A DNA stretch of 64,000 bases from positions 62,001-126,000 of the forward strand of contig NZ_JAERQF010000001.1 of assembly GCF_016734815.1 (NCBI RefSeq). The letters are read 5' to 3'. The notes below the pieces were generated by a model. That model saw only the letters and a list, made by a program, of their open reading frames with translations. It was not told the DNA's origin and searched no databases. Origin of the DNA: Hymenobacter rubidus (GTDB taxonomy: Bacteria; Bacteroidota; Bacteroidia; Cytophagales; Hymenobacteraceae). Numbering within the stretch: the stretch's first letter is position 1; each line of letters opens with the position of its first letter. Shown piece by piece: positions 45,361 to 56,889 of this stretch. The translations under genes were made by a program, and so were the position numbers.

Positions 45361-45380
45361 TTAGGCAGCAATTTATACTA

Positions 45381-45483
45381 GAACGTCCTGCTGAGCGCAG
45401 CCGAAGCATCTCTACCGCAGTAGTAAATCAATGCTGACTGCAACGAAGCAGTAGAGATGCTTCGGCTACGCTCAGCATGACGG
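45381..45483. repeat. Palindromic element, copy 11 (variant A)
   Basis: GAACGTCCTGCTGAGCGCAG CCGAAGCATCTCTACCGC on the left and GTAGAGATGCTTCGGCTACG CTCAGCATGACG on the right. It lies between the TPR gene and the PorE-like gene. Confidence 0.88.
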
Positions 45484-45502
45484 CCTTATAATTCAATTCC
45501 CT

Positions 45503-47557
45503 ATGTCCTTTCCTCGCTGTCTGCTGCTCATCCTGCTCAGCACGGCCCTGCCGGCCGCCGCCCAAAGCATTGCCTTCACCAAAGACAATTTCGGTAATAA
45601 CAAAGACGGCCTGCGCGAAGCCAACCGCGAACTGAAGGCCGGCGATGACGAATACCGCGCCGACCCGCCGCGTTATGCCCAGGCCCTGCCCCATTTCCTG
45701 GCGGCCCAGGAATTCAACCCCAACAACGCGGCCCTGAACGTCAAAATCGGCGACTGCTACCTCAACTCTGCCTCGAAAACCGCCGCCCTGCCTTACCTGC
45801 AAAAAGCCGCCAAGCTTGATGTGACGGCCGATGCCCGCACGCACTACCTGCTGGCCCGCGCCCTGCACCTGAACGCCCGGTGGCGCGAAGCCCTGGCCGA
45901 ATACCAGAAGGCCACGCCCATCGGCAGCAACACCCGCAACGGCGAGGCCGGCACCGTGACCGTAAACGACTTGCAGCGCCGCGTGCAGGAATGCCTCAAC
46001 GGCCGGCAGCTGATGGCCCACCCCACCCGCGTGTTCATCGACAACGCCGGGCCGCAACTGAACTCCCCGGCTTCGGACTACGGGCCGGTGGTGTCGGCCG
46101 ATGAGTCGACCATTCTCATCACCTCGCGCCGCGAAGGCTCGACGGGTGGCAAAAAAGACCCGGAAGGCAACGGCTACTTCGAAGACATTTACCAGGCCAC
46201 CTGGAACGGCCAAACCTGGGGCAAGGCCACCAACCTGGGTGCTCCCGTGAACACCGACGACCACAACGCCACCGTGGGCCTGGCCCCCGACGGTCAGCGC
46301 ATGCTGGTGTACGTGGGCACCAACGGCGGCGACCTGCTCGAGACCACCCTCAGCGGCGTGGCCTGGGACAAGCCCCACCGCCTAAACAGCCGCATCAACA
46401 CCAGCAGCCACGAAACGTCGGCCAGCTACTCGCCCGACGCCCGCTACCTCTACTTTGTGAGCGACCGGGCGGGGGGCGCGGGCGGCTCCGACATTTATAA
46501 AGTGGACCTGGATGGCAAAAACCAGCCCGTGAACCTGGGCGCCACCATCAACACAGCCTATGGCGAAGAAGGCGCTTTTATGGCGCCCGATGGCAAGACG
46601 CTGTACTTCTCGTCGGAAGGCCACAACACGATGGGCGGCTACGACATCTTCAAATCGGTGTTTGAAAACGGCAAGTGGAGCGAGCCCGAAAACCTGGGCT
46701 GGCCCATCAACACGCCCGACGACGACGTGTTTTTCGTGACCTCGGCCTCGGGGCGGCACGGCTACTACAGCAGCGACCGGCCCGGCGGCCTGGGCGCTAA
46801 GGACATTTACCGCATCACCTTTCTGGGGCCCGAGAAGCAGCCCGTGCTCAGCGAAGAAGACCAGCTGCTGGCCTCGCGCCTGAACCCGGTGAAGCAAACC
46901 GTGCTGGCGCCCGCAGTGGCCGTGGCCACCGCCCAGGTTACCATTCTGAAAGGCACCGTGACGGACAACGCCACCAAGCAGCCGCTCGATGCGGCCATCG
47001 ACCTCATCGACAACGCCAGCGGCCAAACCATTGCCACGTTCCGCAGCAACGCCACCTCGGGCAAATACCTCGTCAGCCTGCCCTCGGGCACCAATTACGG
47101 CATTGTGGTGCGGCAGGAAGGCTACCTTTTTCACTCCGAAAACTTCGACCTGCCCGCCGGCGCCGCCTTTGCCGAAGTAGTGAAAGACATTGCCCTGAAG
47201 CGCCTCGAAGTGGGCACCACCATTGTGCTGCGCAACATTTTCTTCGACACCGGCAAGGCCACCCTGCGGCCCGAAAGCACCGCCGAGCTGGAGCGCCTGC
47301 AAAAGCTCCTCACCGAAACGCCGGCCCTGAAGCTGGAAATGGCCGGCCACACCGACGATGTGGGCGAGGCCGCCATGAACCAGGACCTGAGCAAGCGCCG
47401 CGCCCAGGCCGTGGTCACGTACCTGACGCAGCACGGCATCGCGGGCGCGCGCCTCACGGCGGCCGGCTACGGCGAAACCCAGCCCGTGGTGCCCAACACC
47501 TCCAAAGCCAACCGCCAGCTCAACCGTCGGACCGAGTTTAAGGTGACGGCCAAGTAG
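45503..47557 (+). CDS. TPR/propeller/CarboxypepD_reg/OmpA protein with PorE-like architecture
   Basis: A 684-residue exported protein. After the signal peptide (ending PAAAQS) come TPRs (about 30-150), a PD40-type beta-propeller (about 175-430; for example YSPDARYLYFVSDRAGGAGG, MAPDGKTLYFSSEGHNTMGG), a carboxypeptidase-regulatory-like domain (about 475-560; ILKGTVTDNATKQPLDAAID) and an OmpA domain (about 570-684; IFFDTGKATLRPESTAELER, GHTDDVGEAAMNQDLSKRRA) with the peptidoglycan-contacting Asp and Arg. This order is that of PorE of the type IX secretion system, but the protein lacks PorE's lipobox, and many Bacteroidota have several such paralogues. It is therefore called by architecture only. 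Confidence 0.88.
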   Translation: MSFPRCLLLILLSTALPAAAQSIAFTKDNFGNNKDGLREANRELKAGDDEYRADPPRYAQALPHFLAAQEFNPNNAALNVKIGDCYLNSASKTAALPYLQKAAKLDVTADARTHYLLARALHLNARWREALAEYQKATPIGSNTRNGEAGTVTVNDLQRRVQECLNGRQLMAHPTRVFIDNAGPQLNSPASDYGPVVSADESTILITSRREGSTGGKKDPEGNGYFEDIYQATWNGQTWGKATNLGAPVNTDDHNATVGLAPDGQRMLVYVGTNGGDLLETTLSGVAWDKPHRLNSRINTSSHETSASYSPDARYLYFVSDRAGGAGGSDIYKVDLDGKNQPVNLGATINTAYGEEGAFMAPDGKTLYFSSEGHNTMGGYDIFKSVFENGKWSEPENLGWPINTPDDDVFFVTSASGRHGYYSSDRPGGLGAKDIYRITFLGPEKQPVLSEEDQLLASRLNPVKQTVLAPAVAVATAQVTILKGTVTDNATKQPLDAAIDLIDNASGQTIATFRSNATSGKYLVSLPSGTNYGIVVRQEGYLFHSENFDLPAGAAFAEVVKDIALKRLEVGTTIVLRNIFFDTGKATLRPESTAELERLQKLLTETPALKLEMAGHTDDVGEAAMNQDLSKRRAQAVVTYLTQHGIAGARLTAAGYGETQPVVPNTSKANRQLNRRTEFKVTAK

Positions 47558-47646
47558 CATAGCCCGGCGGGGCAAAGGCGGCTGTTCATCGGCTGTTGAA
47601 CGCTGGTAATCGGAAACCGGCCACTGGGGCCTCCGGGTATTTTACC

Positions 47647-47674
47647 TTGCGGTTTCTATACAGCTGCCCTAAGT

Positions 47675-47677
<3 letters not shown>
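47647..47677 (+). promoter_or_regulatory. Predicted promoter overlapping the hybrid kinase start
   Basis: TTG (47647-47649), 20 bases, then TAAGTTTG (47670-47677), a perfect TAnnTTTG. The box ends in the TTG used as the most upstream possible start codon of the hybrid kinase (47675-47677), so one of the two assignments may be wrong. Confidence 0.5.
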
Positions 47678-51334
<3,657 letters not shown>

Positions 51335-51389
51335 GAAACAAACCATACCGCCTACATTCGCCTGCTTAACTTCCAATTTACGCCTTGCT

Positions 51390-52118
51390 ATGTCTGCTGC
51401 TTCCTTGCGTTGCCTTGTTGTTGATGATGACCCGCTTTCGGTACAGGTAGTGCTTAATTGCATTGCGAATACGCCCTTTCTGACGGCCGTCGGCAGCTTC
51501 ACCAACCCCGTCGAAGCGGCCGAATCGCTGCGCACCAACCCCGTCGACCTGCTGTTTCTCGACGTGGAAATGCCGCTGCTTTCCGGCATCGAATTGCTCC
51601 GCACCCTCCAGCACCCGCCGCTTGTGGTGCTCATCACCAGCAGCAAAGACTACGCCGTGCAGGCCTTCGAGCAGGCCGTGGTCGACTACCTGGTGAAACC
51701 CGTGAGCTACCCGCGCTTCCTGCAAGCCGCTCAAAAGGCCCTGGACGCGGCCGAACGCCAGCCCAACGCCAGCAGCGCCGACACCATCCAAACCGCTGGT
51801 GCCGATGCCGAATTCACCTTCGTAAAGGTTGATAATAAGCTCGTACGCGTGGCTTTCGATGAGGTGCGGTATGTGGAAGCCCTCGGCGACTACGTCCACA
51901 TCGTGACGGGCCAGAGCAAGCTTATTGTGTACAGCACCATGAAGGCCGTGGAGGAGAAATTTCCAAGCGCCCGCTTTGTGCGCGTGCACCGCTCCTTCAT
52001 CGTCAACATCAACCGGATTCAGGCCCTGGAAGACAATTCGGTGGTAGTAGAAGGTAAATTCATCCCCGTGGGCCAAACCTACCTGCGCGATGTATTGCAG
52101 CGCCTCAACAAATTCTAA
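51390..52118 (+). CDS. LytTR-type response regulator
   Basis: A 242-residue transcription regulator started at the ATG at 51390 (MSAASLRCLVVDDDPLSVQ). The receiver has the acidic pocket in VVDDD, phosphoacceptor D58 in LLFLDVEMPLLSG and Lys in YLVKPVSY. The C-terminal LytTR DNA-binding domain shows FTFVKVDNKLVRVAFDEV, YVEALGDYVHIVT and FVRVHRSFIVNINRI. LytTR regulators bind direct repeats upstream of target genes. Its position 55 bases after the hybrid kinase, in the same direction, suggests an operon and a dedicated pair through the kinase's HPt domain. Confidence 0.94.
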   Translation: MSAASLRCLVVDDDPLSVQVVLNCIANTPFLTAVGSFTNPVEAAESLRTNPVDLLFLDVEMPLLSGIELLRTLQHPPLVVLITSSKDYAVQAFEQAVVDYLVKPVSYPRFLQAAQKALDAAERQPNASSADTIQTAGADAEFTFVKVDNKLVRVAFDEVRYVEALGDYVHIVTGQSKLIVYSTMKAVEEKFPSARFVRVHRSFIVNINRIQALEDNSVVVEGKFIPVGQTYLRDVLQRLNKF

Positions 52119-52176
52119 CGCTTACCCCTCGCCTTCAGCGGGCCTTACTTCTCGTTTTTAACGCTTTTGTTCTGCT

Positions 52177-52803
52177 ATGCGCTTTTCCTTGGCAAGTTCT
52201 CGCGGTTTGTCCTCTTTTTCCGCGCTGTGGTTATTCTTGCTGACTGGCTTTGCCGCCCAAGCCCAGCAAGCCGGCGATACCACCAGTGTTAGCTGCGGCC
52301 CGCCACAAGCGCGCATGATGTGCGTCGACCTCGATGGCCGGCCGTCCATTGATGAGCCTTCCGGGCCGTTCACCTACCAGTGGCAAATGGGCGACGGCAC
52401 CACCCTTACCGGCCCGGTAGTAACCTATTGCTACAAGGAACGCAAAAATTACGTGGTCCAGCTTGATGTCATCGTCGACAAAACCGGCGAAATCCGCCGC
52501 GGCCAGAAATACATTCCGGTCCACTTGGTGGAGCAAGACGTGGTCGATTTCACGGCCTCGCCCAGCCGCGTGCGCGTGGGCCAGCCCGTCGCCTTCGCCG
52601 CCCCCGAAGCCCAGCTCCTGAGCTGCCAGAACGTACAGTACATCTGGGATTTCCGCGACGGCACGGTGGTAAAAGGTACCACGGCCCAGCACGTTTTTCG
52701 CCGGGCCGGCACCTATCTGGTGCGTTTCAGCATGCGCGGCTACGGCTCGCAGGCGTGCGTGGCCAGCCACTGCGTTTCGCGCGAAATAGTGGTTGAGCCC
52801 TAG
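52177..52803 (+). CDS. Exported PKD-domain protein
   Basis: A 208-residue protein. The signal peptide (about 1-29) has a hydrophobic core LWLFLLTGFAAQAQ. The mature part contains two PKD-type beta-sandwich domains: one around FTYQWQMGDGTTLTGPVVTY, the other around VQYIWDFRDGTVVKGTTAQH. Each ends with a strand of the type YLVRFSM. Four or more cysteines may form disulfides. PKD domains are common in surface and gliding-associated Bacteroidota proteins. No type IX C-terminal signal is present, so it may be periplasmic. It follows the LytTR regulator by 58 bases and is followed by a two-way terminator. Confidence 0.8.
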   Translation: MRFSLASSRGLSSFSALWLFLLTGFAAQAQQAGDTTSVSCGPPQARMMCVDLDGRPSIDEPSGPFTYQWQMGDGTTLTGPVVTYCYKERKNYVVQLDVIVDKTGEIRRGQKYIPVHLVEQDVVDFTASPSRVRVGQPVAFAAPEAQLLSCQNVQYIWDFRDGTVVKGTTAQHVFRRAGTYLVRFSMRGYGSQACVASHCVSREIVVEP

Positions 52804-52818
52804 GGCGCTTTGCTGTGC

Positions 52819-52885
52819 AACAGCCGTCGGCGAGCAGCCCCGTGAGGCGTAGCTGCTTCTCAGGTCCGCTCGTCGGCTGTTTTTT
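52819..52885. terminator. Bidirectional terminator between convergent genes
   Basis: AACAGCCGTCGGCGAGC (52819-52835) and GCTCGTCGGCTGTT pair with one bulge around a loop that holds a second small stem (GAGGCGTAGCTGCTTCTC). T-runs follow on both strands (TTTTTT on plus). It serves the PKD gene and the helical-repeat gene. Confidence 0.75.
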
Positions 52886-52890
52886 GCCTA

Positions 52891-54414
52891 CTATTCGGCC
52901 GGCTCGTTGGCCACGGGTTTTCCATCGCGCAGCAGGCCCAGCACCAAGCTCCACAGGTGTTCGTAGGGAATAATCTCTACTTCGGCAAAGGCTTCGCCCG
53001 GAGGCGGGGTATCGCGCAGCTGTTGCAGCAGGGCTTTGCCGCGGTCGGCGGCCTGCGCCGCGTCGAAGTTTTTTTCCACAATCACCTGCAAGAGCCGCAG
53101 AAACAGGCGGCTGCGGAGGGTGGTGGGCTCGTAGAGGTGGCGCTGCTGGTATTTGCGCAGCCGCTCCAGCCGCACCAACACGGCCTCCAGGTTGCGTTCG
53201 CGCAGGAAATACAGCAACTGCAATACCAGGATGGCGACGTTGTGGCCGCGCTTGTCGCGGCTGTACTCGGGCAGTTGCAGCACCCACTGCGCCATTTGGC
53301 GCTGCCGGGCCGTAGCCACCCGCGGCGGGGGCAGCACAAATTCAATGTACGCGCGGTACAAGTCCCAGCGCTGCAGGGCGGCTTCGCGCTGGATGAGGTA
53401 GGCCGGGTTTTTGGTAATCACCTCCATTAGCTGCTGGGCGCGCTCGTACTGCTCGGCGTGCAGCGCCAACAGCACGTAGTGCTCCTGAAAGTAGAACCAG
53501 TTGCCGGACGAGGGGTGAAAGTCGCGGTTGTATTCCTCGGCCAGGCGCAATCCCTGCACCGGCTGCCGGCTGCGCAGGTACGCGTAAATGCTCATGAAGT
53601 GATTGAATCGGATGTCGAACCGCCGCGCATTCAGCTTGCTGTCGCGCAGCCGCCGCGAAGCCGCCGCCGTCACCCGAATAATTTCCTGGTAATTGCCCTG
53701 GAGCTCTTCGTAGGCCAGCCGCACCCGGTACACTATATTATAAGTAGTGAAGCTTTTGGCTTTTCGGTGCAGGGTTTCCAGCTGCGCCAAGCGGTCGGGC
53801 ATCACGCCCAGCACGGCCCGGCGCATGGCCACCGTACCGCTCAGGGCCAGTTGCGTGGCGGTGTACAGGTCTTCCGCTTCGTCTTCCCAGGCCAGCACTT
53901 GCTGGGCCCGTTGCAGCACTTTGGCTGCTTTCTTATACGGAATCACTTGCTGCCGCTCGGCGTGCAAATTCCGCAGCATGCGGGCACACTGCACCATATA
54001 CTGCGTAAACTCCCCCTTCTCGGCCATGCGCAGGCAGCGCTGCAACAAGAGCTCCGAGAGCTTGTATTCGCGTTCGGCGTACAGAATGCTTACCTTGTGT
54101 AACAAGTCCAGACACTCCAGTTCGTACCGGCGCGACACCAAGTGGCGCGGGTCCGAATGGTCCAGAAAATACAGGTGGTTGAGCAGCTTGCTGCGCACCC
54201 GCGATTGCAACTTCTGCAAGGCCCGCACATTTGCTGCAGTGGCCTTGCCATACAAGGCCTTCACTACTTGCAGTTGGGTGGCTTCGGGCGAATTGGTTAA
54301 TGTGTTTACAAATTGATTCTCCTTATTCGCTTGCCGGCTGCGCAAGTCCAAAACGGGCAGCGCAGTCAAACTTCGAGATGTCACAATCCGCGCCAAATTT
54401 GCAATTTCATTCAT
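52891..54414 (-). CDS. Hypothetical protein made of helical repeats
   Basis: A 507-residue soluble protein with no signal peptide and no motif that I recognise. From about residue 50 on it is continuous amphipathic helix of the TPR/HAT kind (LLHKVSILYAEREYKLSELL, HYVLLALHAEQYERAQQLME, LRERNLEAVLVRLERLRKYQ), suggesting a superhelical scaffold. Residues about 30-75 (NQFVNTLTNSPEATQLQVVK) are a shorter helical domain; a DNA-binding helix-turn-helix is not convincing. The start is firm: AAGGAG lies 11 bases before the ATG, one of the few strong ribosome sites here. It is divergent from a short repeat-peptide gene, across an AT-rich region with clustered TCACA direct repeats. A peptide-receptor role is a guess from this context. 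Confidence 0.75.
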   Translation of the reverse strand: MNEIANLARIVTSRSLTALPVLDLRSRQANKENQFVNTLTNSPEATQLQVVKALYGKATAANVRALQKLQSRVRSKLLNHLYFLDHSDPRHLVSRRYELECLDLLHKVSILYAEREYKLSELLLQRCLRMAEKGEFTQYMVQCARMLRNLHAERQQVIPYKKAAKVLQRAQQVLAWEDEAEDLYTATQLALSGTVAMRRAVLGVMPDRLAQLETLHRKAKSFTTYNIVYRVRLAYEELQGNYQEIIRVTAAASRRLRDSKLNARRFDIRFNHFMSIYAYLRSRQPVQGLRLAEEYNRDFHPSSGNWFYFQEHYVLLALHAEQYERAQQLMEVITKNPAYLIQREAALQRWDLYRAYIEFVLPPPRVATARQRQMAQWVLQLPEYSRDKRGHNVAILVLQLLYFLRERNLEAVLVRLERLRKYQQRHLYEPTTLRSRLFLRLLQVIVEKNFDAAQAADRGKALLQQLRDTPPPGEAFAEVEIIPYEHLWSLVLGLLRDGKPVANEPAE

Positions 54415-54783
54415 TGTAAAAATGGCTCCTTAAGTAATTAAGACGCTTTTTTCGAAAACATCACACCAAAAACCGATGTCACAAATCGGGGTATTCTTTC
54501 CTTTTTTCATTGCGAATACCTACCCAACCTTTGTATCGTGATTGTTCAAGCCTTTTCGGCTTGTTCGCGTCACAAATTGAAGCTTTTTTTTGAAAGTGTC
54601 GGAAAAAAGATTTCAATTGGATGAAATCAAGGCAAATTAAGAATTTATTTCTTTTTATAGTCAACATTTTTATCGTTTTTTCACAAGTCTTATTTACTGA
54701 AATATTGTCCTTTTTATCGGCTATGGGAAGCGTCAACTTTGTGTCATTCAAACATCTGACACACCTCTTAACTCTTACCCAAC
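54415..54783. promoter_or_regulatory. AT-rich divergent regulatory region with TCACA direct repeats
   Basis: This region is markedly AT-rich against its surroundings. TCACA occurs in the plus orientation at 54381 (inside the 5' end of the helical-repeat gene), 54461, 54479, 54570 and 54681; three of these are extended to [CT]GTCACAA[AT]. A sixth copy, TGTCACAAATT, is at 59005-59015 in the AT-rich gap after the permease genes. The sites could bind a common regulator. No clear TTG/TAnnTTTG promoter was found. A short AT-rich reading frame from 54621 was considered and is not called. Confidence 0.35.
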
Positions 54784-55065
54784 GTGCTGAATATTTTCGC
54801 CATCGCCCTGTTCCAATTCGCTAGCCTCACTTCTAGCGCATCTTCAGAAAGTGTCGCTTTACAGGCGCCAATTGTTACGACCACGGGTATCACCACGGAC
54901 GGCGGCAGCGGCGGCTGGGGTGGCGACATCACCACGGACGGCGGCAGCGGCGGCTGGGGTGGCGACATCACCACGGACGGCGGCAGCGGCGGTTGGGGTG
55001 GCGACATCACCACGGACGGCGGCAGCGGCGGCTGGGGTGGCGACATCACGGGCGGCGGCAACTAA
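54784..55065 (+). CDS. Short secreted-type peptide with four GGSGGWGGD repeats
   Basis: A 93-residue peptide. The N-terminus MLNIFAIALFQFASLTSSAS is hydrophobic and looks like a signal peptide without a basic start. After a short spacer (VALQAPIVTTTG) come four exact copies of the 13-residue unit ITTDGGSGGWGGD, then ITGGGN and the stop. The DNA units are 39 bases and differ by a single silent change, in unit 3. The start is a GTG with no clear ribosome site, so the beginning is uncertain, but the repeat frame is fixed by the identical units. It is 72 bases upstream of an oligopeptide-binding lipoprotein gene and divergent from a helical-repeat protein. It could be a signalling peptide, an adhesive surface peptide or a modified-peptide precursor; none of these is established. 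Confidence 0.6.
   Translation: MLNIFAIALFQFASLTSSASSESVALQAPIVTTTGITTDGGSGGWGGDITTDGGSGGWGGDITTDGGSGGWGGDITTDGGSGGWGGDITGGGN
54891..55046 (+). repeat. Four tandem 39-bp coding repeats
   Basis: Units at 54891-54929, 54930-54968, 54969-55007 and 55008-55046, each beginning CACCACGGACGGCGGCAGCG and continuing GCGGCTGGGGTGGCGACAT. Unit 3 has GGT in place of GGC before TGG; otherwise they are identical. Units are a multiple of three, so copy-number change keeps the frame. Confidence 0.97.
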
Positions 55066-55137
55066 AGCCCCGCCGCTGATTTCTTCCTTATATTGCCTGC
55101 CTGCTGCCATGCAGCGGTGAAACTCTAGGCGTATTGT

Positions 55138-56886
55138 GTGAAGCAACCTTTCTCCGTTGTCATTCTGCTTTGCGTTGCATTAGGCCTGCTTTTGTCGGCC
55201 TGCGGGCCTAATCGTAGCGACTCCGATTCTATCCGAATCCGCTGGGTGCACGACCCAGAAACGCTAGACCCAATGCGGCTGCCGAACCAAGCAGCCATTG
55301 ATGCCAACAACCTATTACATGTCAGCCTCTTACACACTGACATCACCAAGGCAGCGTTTGTCCCGGCACTTGCCGAAGCCCTCCCAGCTGTTCAGCTCGT
55401 CGGCGATTCGCTGACGCGCCTCACGTATAGCCTGCGCCCGGCGGCTACCTGGGACGATGGGCAGCCGGTTTTGGCTCAGGACATCCTTTTTACCCTGAAG
55501 CTGATGTTCTGCCCCGGCCTCCCCAACGAGGCGGCCCGTAATCAGTACCGCTTCATCCGCAACATATTGCCTGACCCGGCCAATGCGCGGCGGTTTGTGG
55601 TGGAATGCCGGGGCCAGGCGCCTGAATACGTTCAGGCATCCGGCGATTTTTTTATTTTGCCCGAGCACGTCCTCGACCCCCGCGGTTGGCTGCGGCGCCT
55701 GTCGCTGGCGCAGTTGCGCAATCCGCCTCCCGGCCCCGCTCCTGACACCGCACTGCAAGCCGTGGCGCAGCGTTACCGGGCCGAAACGGCCTTGGGCCAC
55801 CTGCCGGGCTGTGGGCCATACCAACTGGTGAAGTGGGAGAAAGACCACTACCTCAGCTTCCGGCGCAAGGCGCATTGGTGGGCCGATTTGCTTAGGCCTG
55901 CCCCACTGGTGTTGCAGGCCCGCCCACGGCGGCTTACCTACGCCGTCATTCCCAATGCGGCCTCGGCTACACTGGCCTTGCAGCGCGGCGAGCTCGACCT
56001 GTACCCTCAAATGCCTGCGCCTGAGTTTGCCCGCCTGCAAGCCTCGCCAACTGCCCGCAAAAAGTTGACTTTTCACTCCACCCCGTCCTATGACGTGGTG
56101 GTGGCCGGCTTTAATACCCGCCATTCCACGCTGGCCGATGCCCCGACCCGCCGGGCCCTTGGCCAGCTTTTTGATGCGGCCGGGCTGTTGCGAGCCACGC
56201 AGCTGGGCAGTGGCCAGCGCACAGTGGGCATCATCAGCCCCAGCGACAGCGCCAATTATAACGACACCCTGACGCCTTTGCCATTCAGTCCCGAGGGCGG
56301 AGCGGCGCTGCTGCGCCAAGCCGGCTGGCAACAAAGCAACGTGCCGGAGCCGGGCTGGTTCCGGCGGGGTCCGAACGGTGCCCGTGAGCGGTTGCGGCTG
56401 GTATTGCGGTACCGCGCCGAGGAGGCGCTATTTGCGACCATCGCGCTGCAATTTCAGTCGGTTGCGGCCAAGCTGGGCATTCCGGTGGTTCTGCAGCCCA
56501 CGGAGGCCGGTGCTTTCACGATGGCCCTGCACGGCGGCGACTTTGATATGTATGTCCGCACCCTGCGGGGCAATCCGTTTATGTTCAACTTTGTGCCCAT
56601 TCTGCATTCGCTGGGGGTGGGCGAGGACAACACCACCGGTTTCAGCACGCCGGGCAGCGACCACCTCATCGAAGCCATTGCGGCGGCGGGTACCAAGACG
56701 CGCCGCGCCCAACTGCTGCGGCAGTTTCAGGCGCTGCTGCAGCGGGAAATGCCCTTGGTGCCGTTGTTTTTTCTGCCCAACCGCGTGGTGGTCAGTCGCC
56801 GGCTGCGCGGTGTGTATGTGGGCAGCATCAAGCCTGGCTATTCGGTGGCGGCGGCCTCTCCATTGGCGTCTCAGCCCCCAAATTAA
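55138..56886 (+). CDS. Peptide-type ABC transporter substrate-binding lipoprotein (family 5)
   Basis: A 582-residue lipoprotein. The signal ends in the lipobox LLSACG, placing a lipid on Cys near residue 22. The remainder is a family 5 (OppA/DppA-type) binding protein: IRWVHDPETLDPMRLPNQAA, LTYSLRPAATWDDGQPVLAQ DILFTLKL, GCGPYQLVKWEKDHYLSFRR and LRLVLRYRAEEALFATIALQ FQSVAAKLGI are the characteristic segments in order. Family members bind peptides, nickel or other solutes. The start is a GTG at 55138, 72 bases after the repeat-peptide gene. Two permease genes follow at once, the first 3 bases after the stop. Confidence 0.9.
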   Translation: MKQPFSVVILLCVALGLLLSACGPNRSDSDSIRIRWVHDPETLDPMRLPNQAAIDANNLLHVSLLHTDITKAAFVPALAEALPAVQLVGDSLTRLTYSLRPAATWDDGQPVLAQDILFTLKLMFCPGLPNEAARNQYRFIRNILPDPANARRFVVECRGQAPEYVQASGDFFILPEHVLDPRGWLRRLSLAQLRNPPPGPAPDTALQAVAQRYRAETALGHLPGCGPYQLVKWEKDHYLSFRRKAHWWADLLRPAPLVLQARPRRLTYAVIPNAASATLALQRGELDLYPQMPAPEFARLQASPTARKKLTFHSTPSYDVVVAGFNTRHSTLADAPTRRALGQLFDAAGLLRATQLGSGQRTVGIISPSDSANYNDTLTPLPFSPEGGAALLRQAGWQQSNVPEPGWFRRGPNGARERLRLVLRYRAEEALFATIALQFQSVAAKLGIPVVLQPTEAGAFTMALHGGDFDMYVRTLRGNPFMFNFVPILHSLGVGEDNTTGFSTPGSDHLIEAIAAAGTKTRRAQLLRQFQALLQREMPLVPLFFLPNRVVVSRRLRGVYVGSIKPGYSVAAASPLASQPPN

Positions 56887-56889
56887 GCG

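Noticed and set aside
52891..54414. RRNPP-type transcription factor (helix-turn-helix plus TPR)
   Set aside because: The helical repeats fit, but the N-terminal 75 residues do not show a convincing helix-turn-helix, so the regulator label is not used; only a peptide-receptor possibility is raised as a finding.
54479..54751. Minus-strand frame of 90 codons in the AT-rich region
   Set aside because: Lys/Ile-rich sequence, as expected by chance in AT-rich DNA. It occupies the likely control region and has no ribosome site.
54621..54824. Plus-strand frame of 67 codons starting MKSRQIKNLFLFIVNIF, just before the repeat peptide
   Set aside because: The start resembles a signal or membrane helix, so it is not impossible. 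However, the frame runs out of phase into the repeat-peptide gene, and its composition is what AT-rich DNA gives by chance. Not called without conservation data.
54891..55046. CRISPR-like array
   Set aside because: The four 39-bp units are directly adjacent with no spacers and keep a reading frame, so they are coding tandem repeats.
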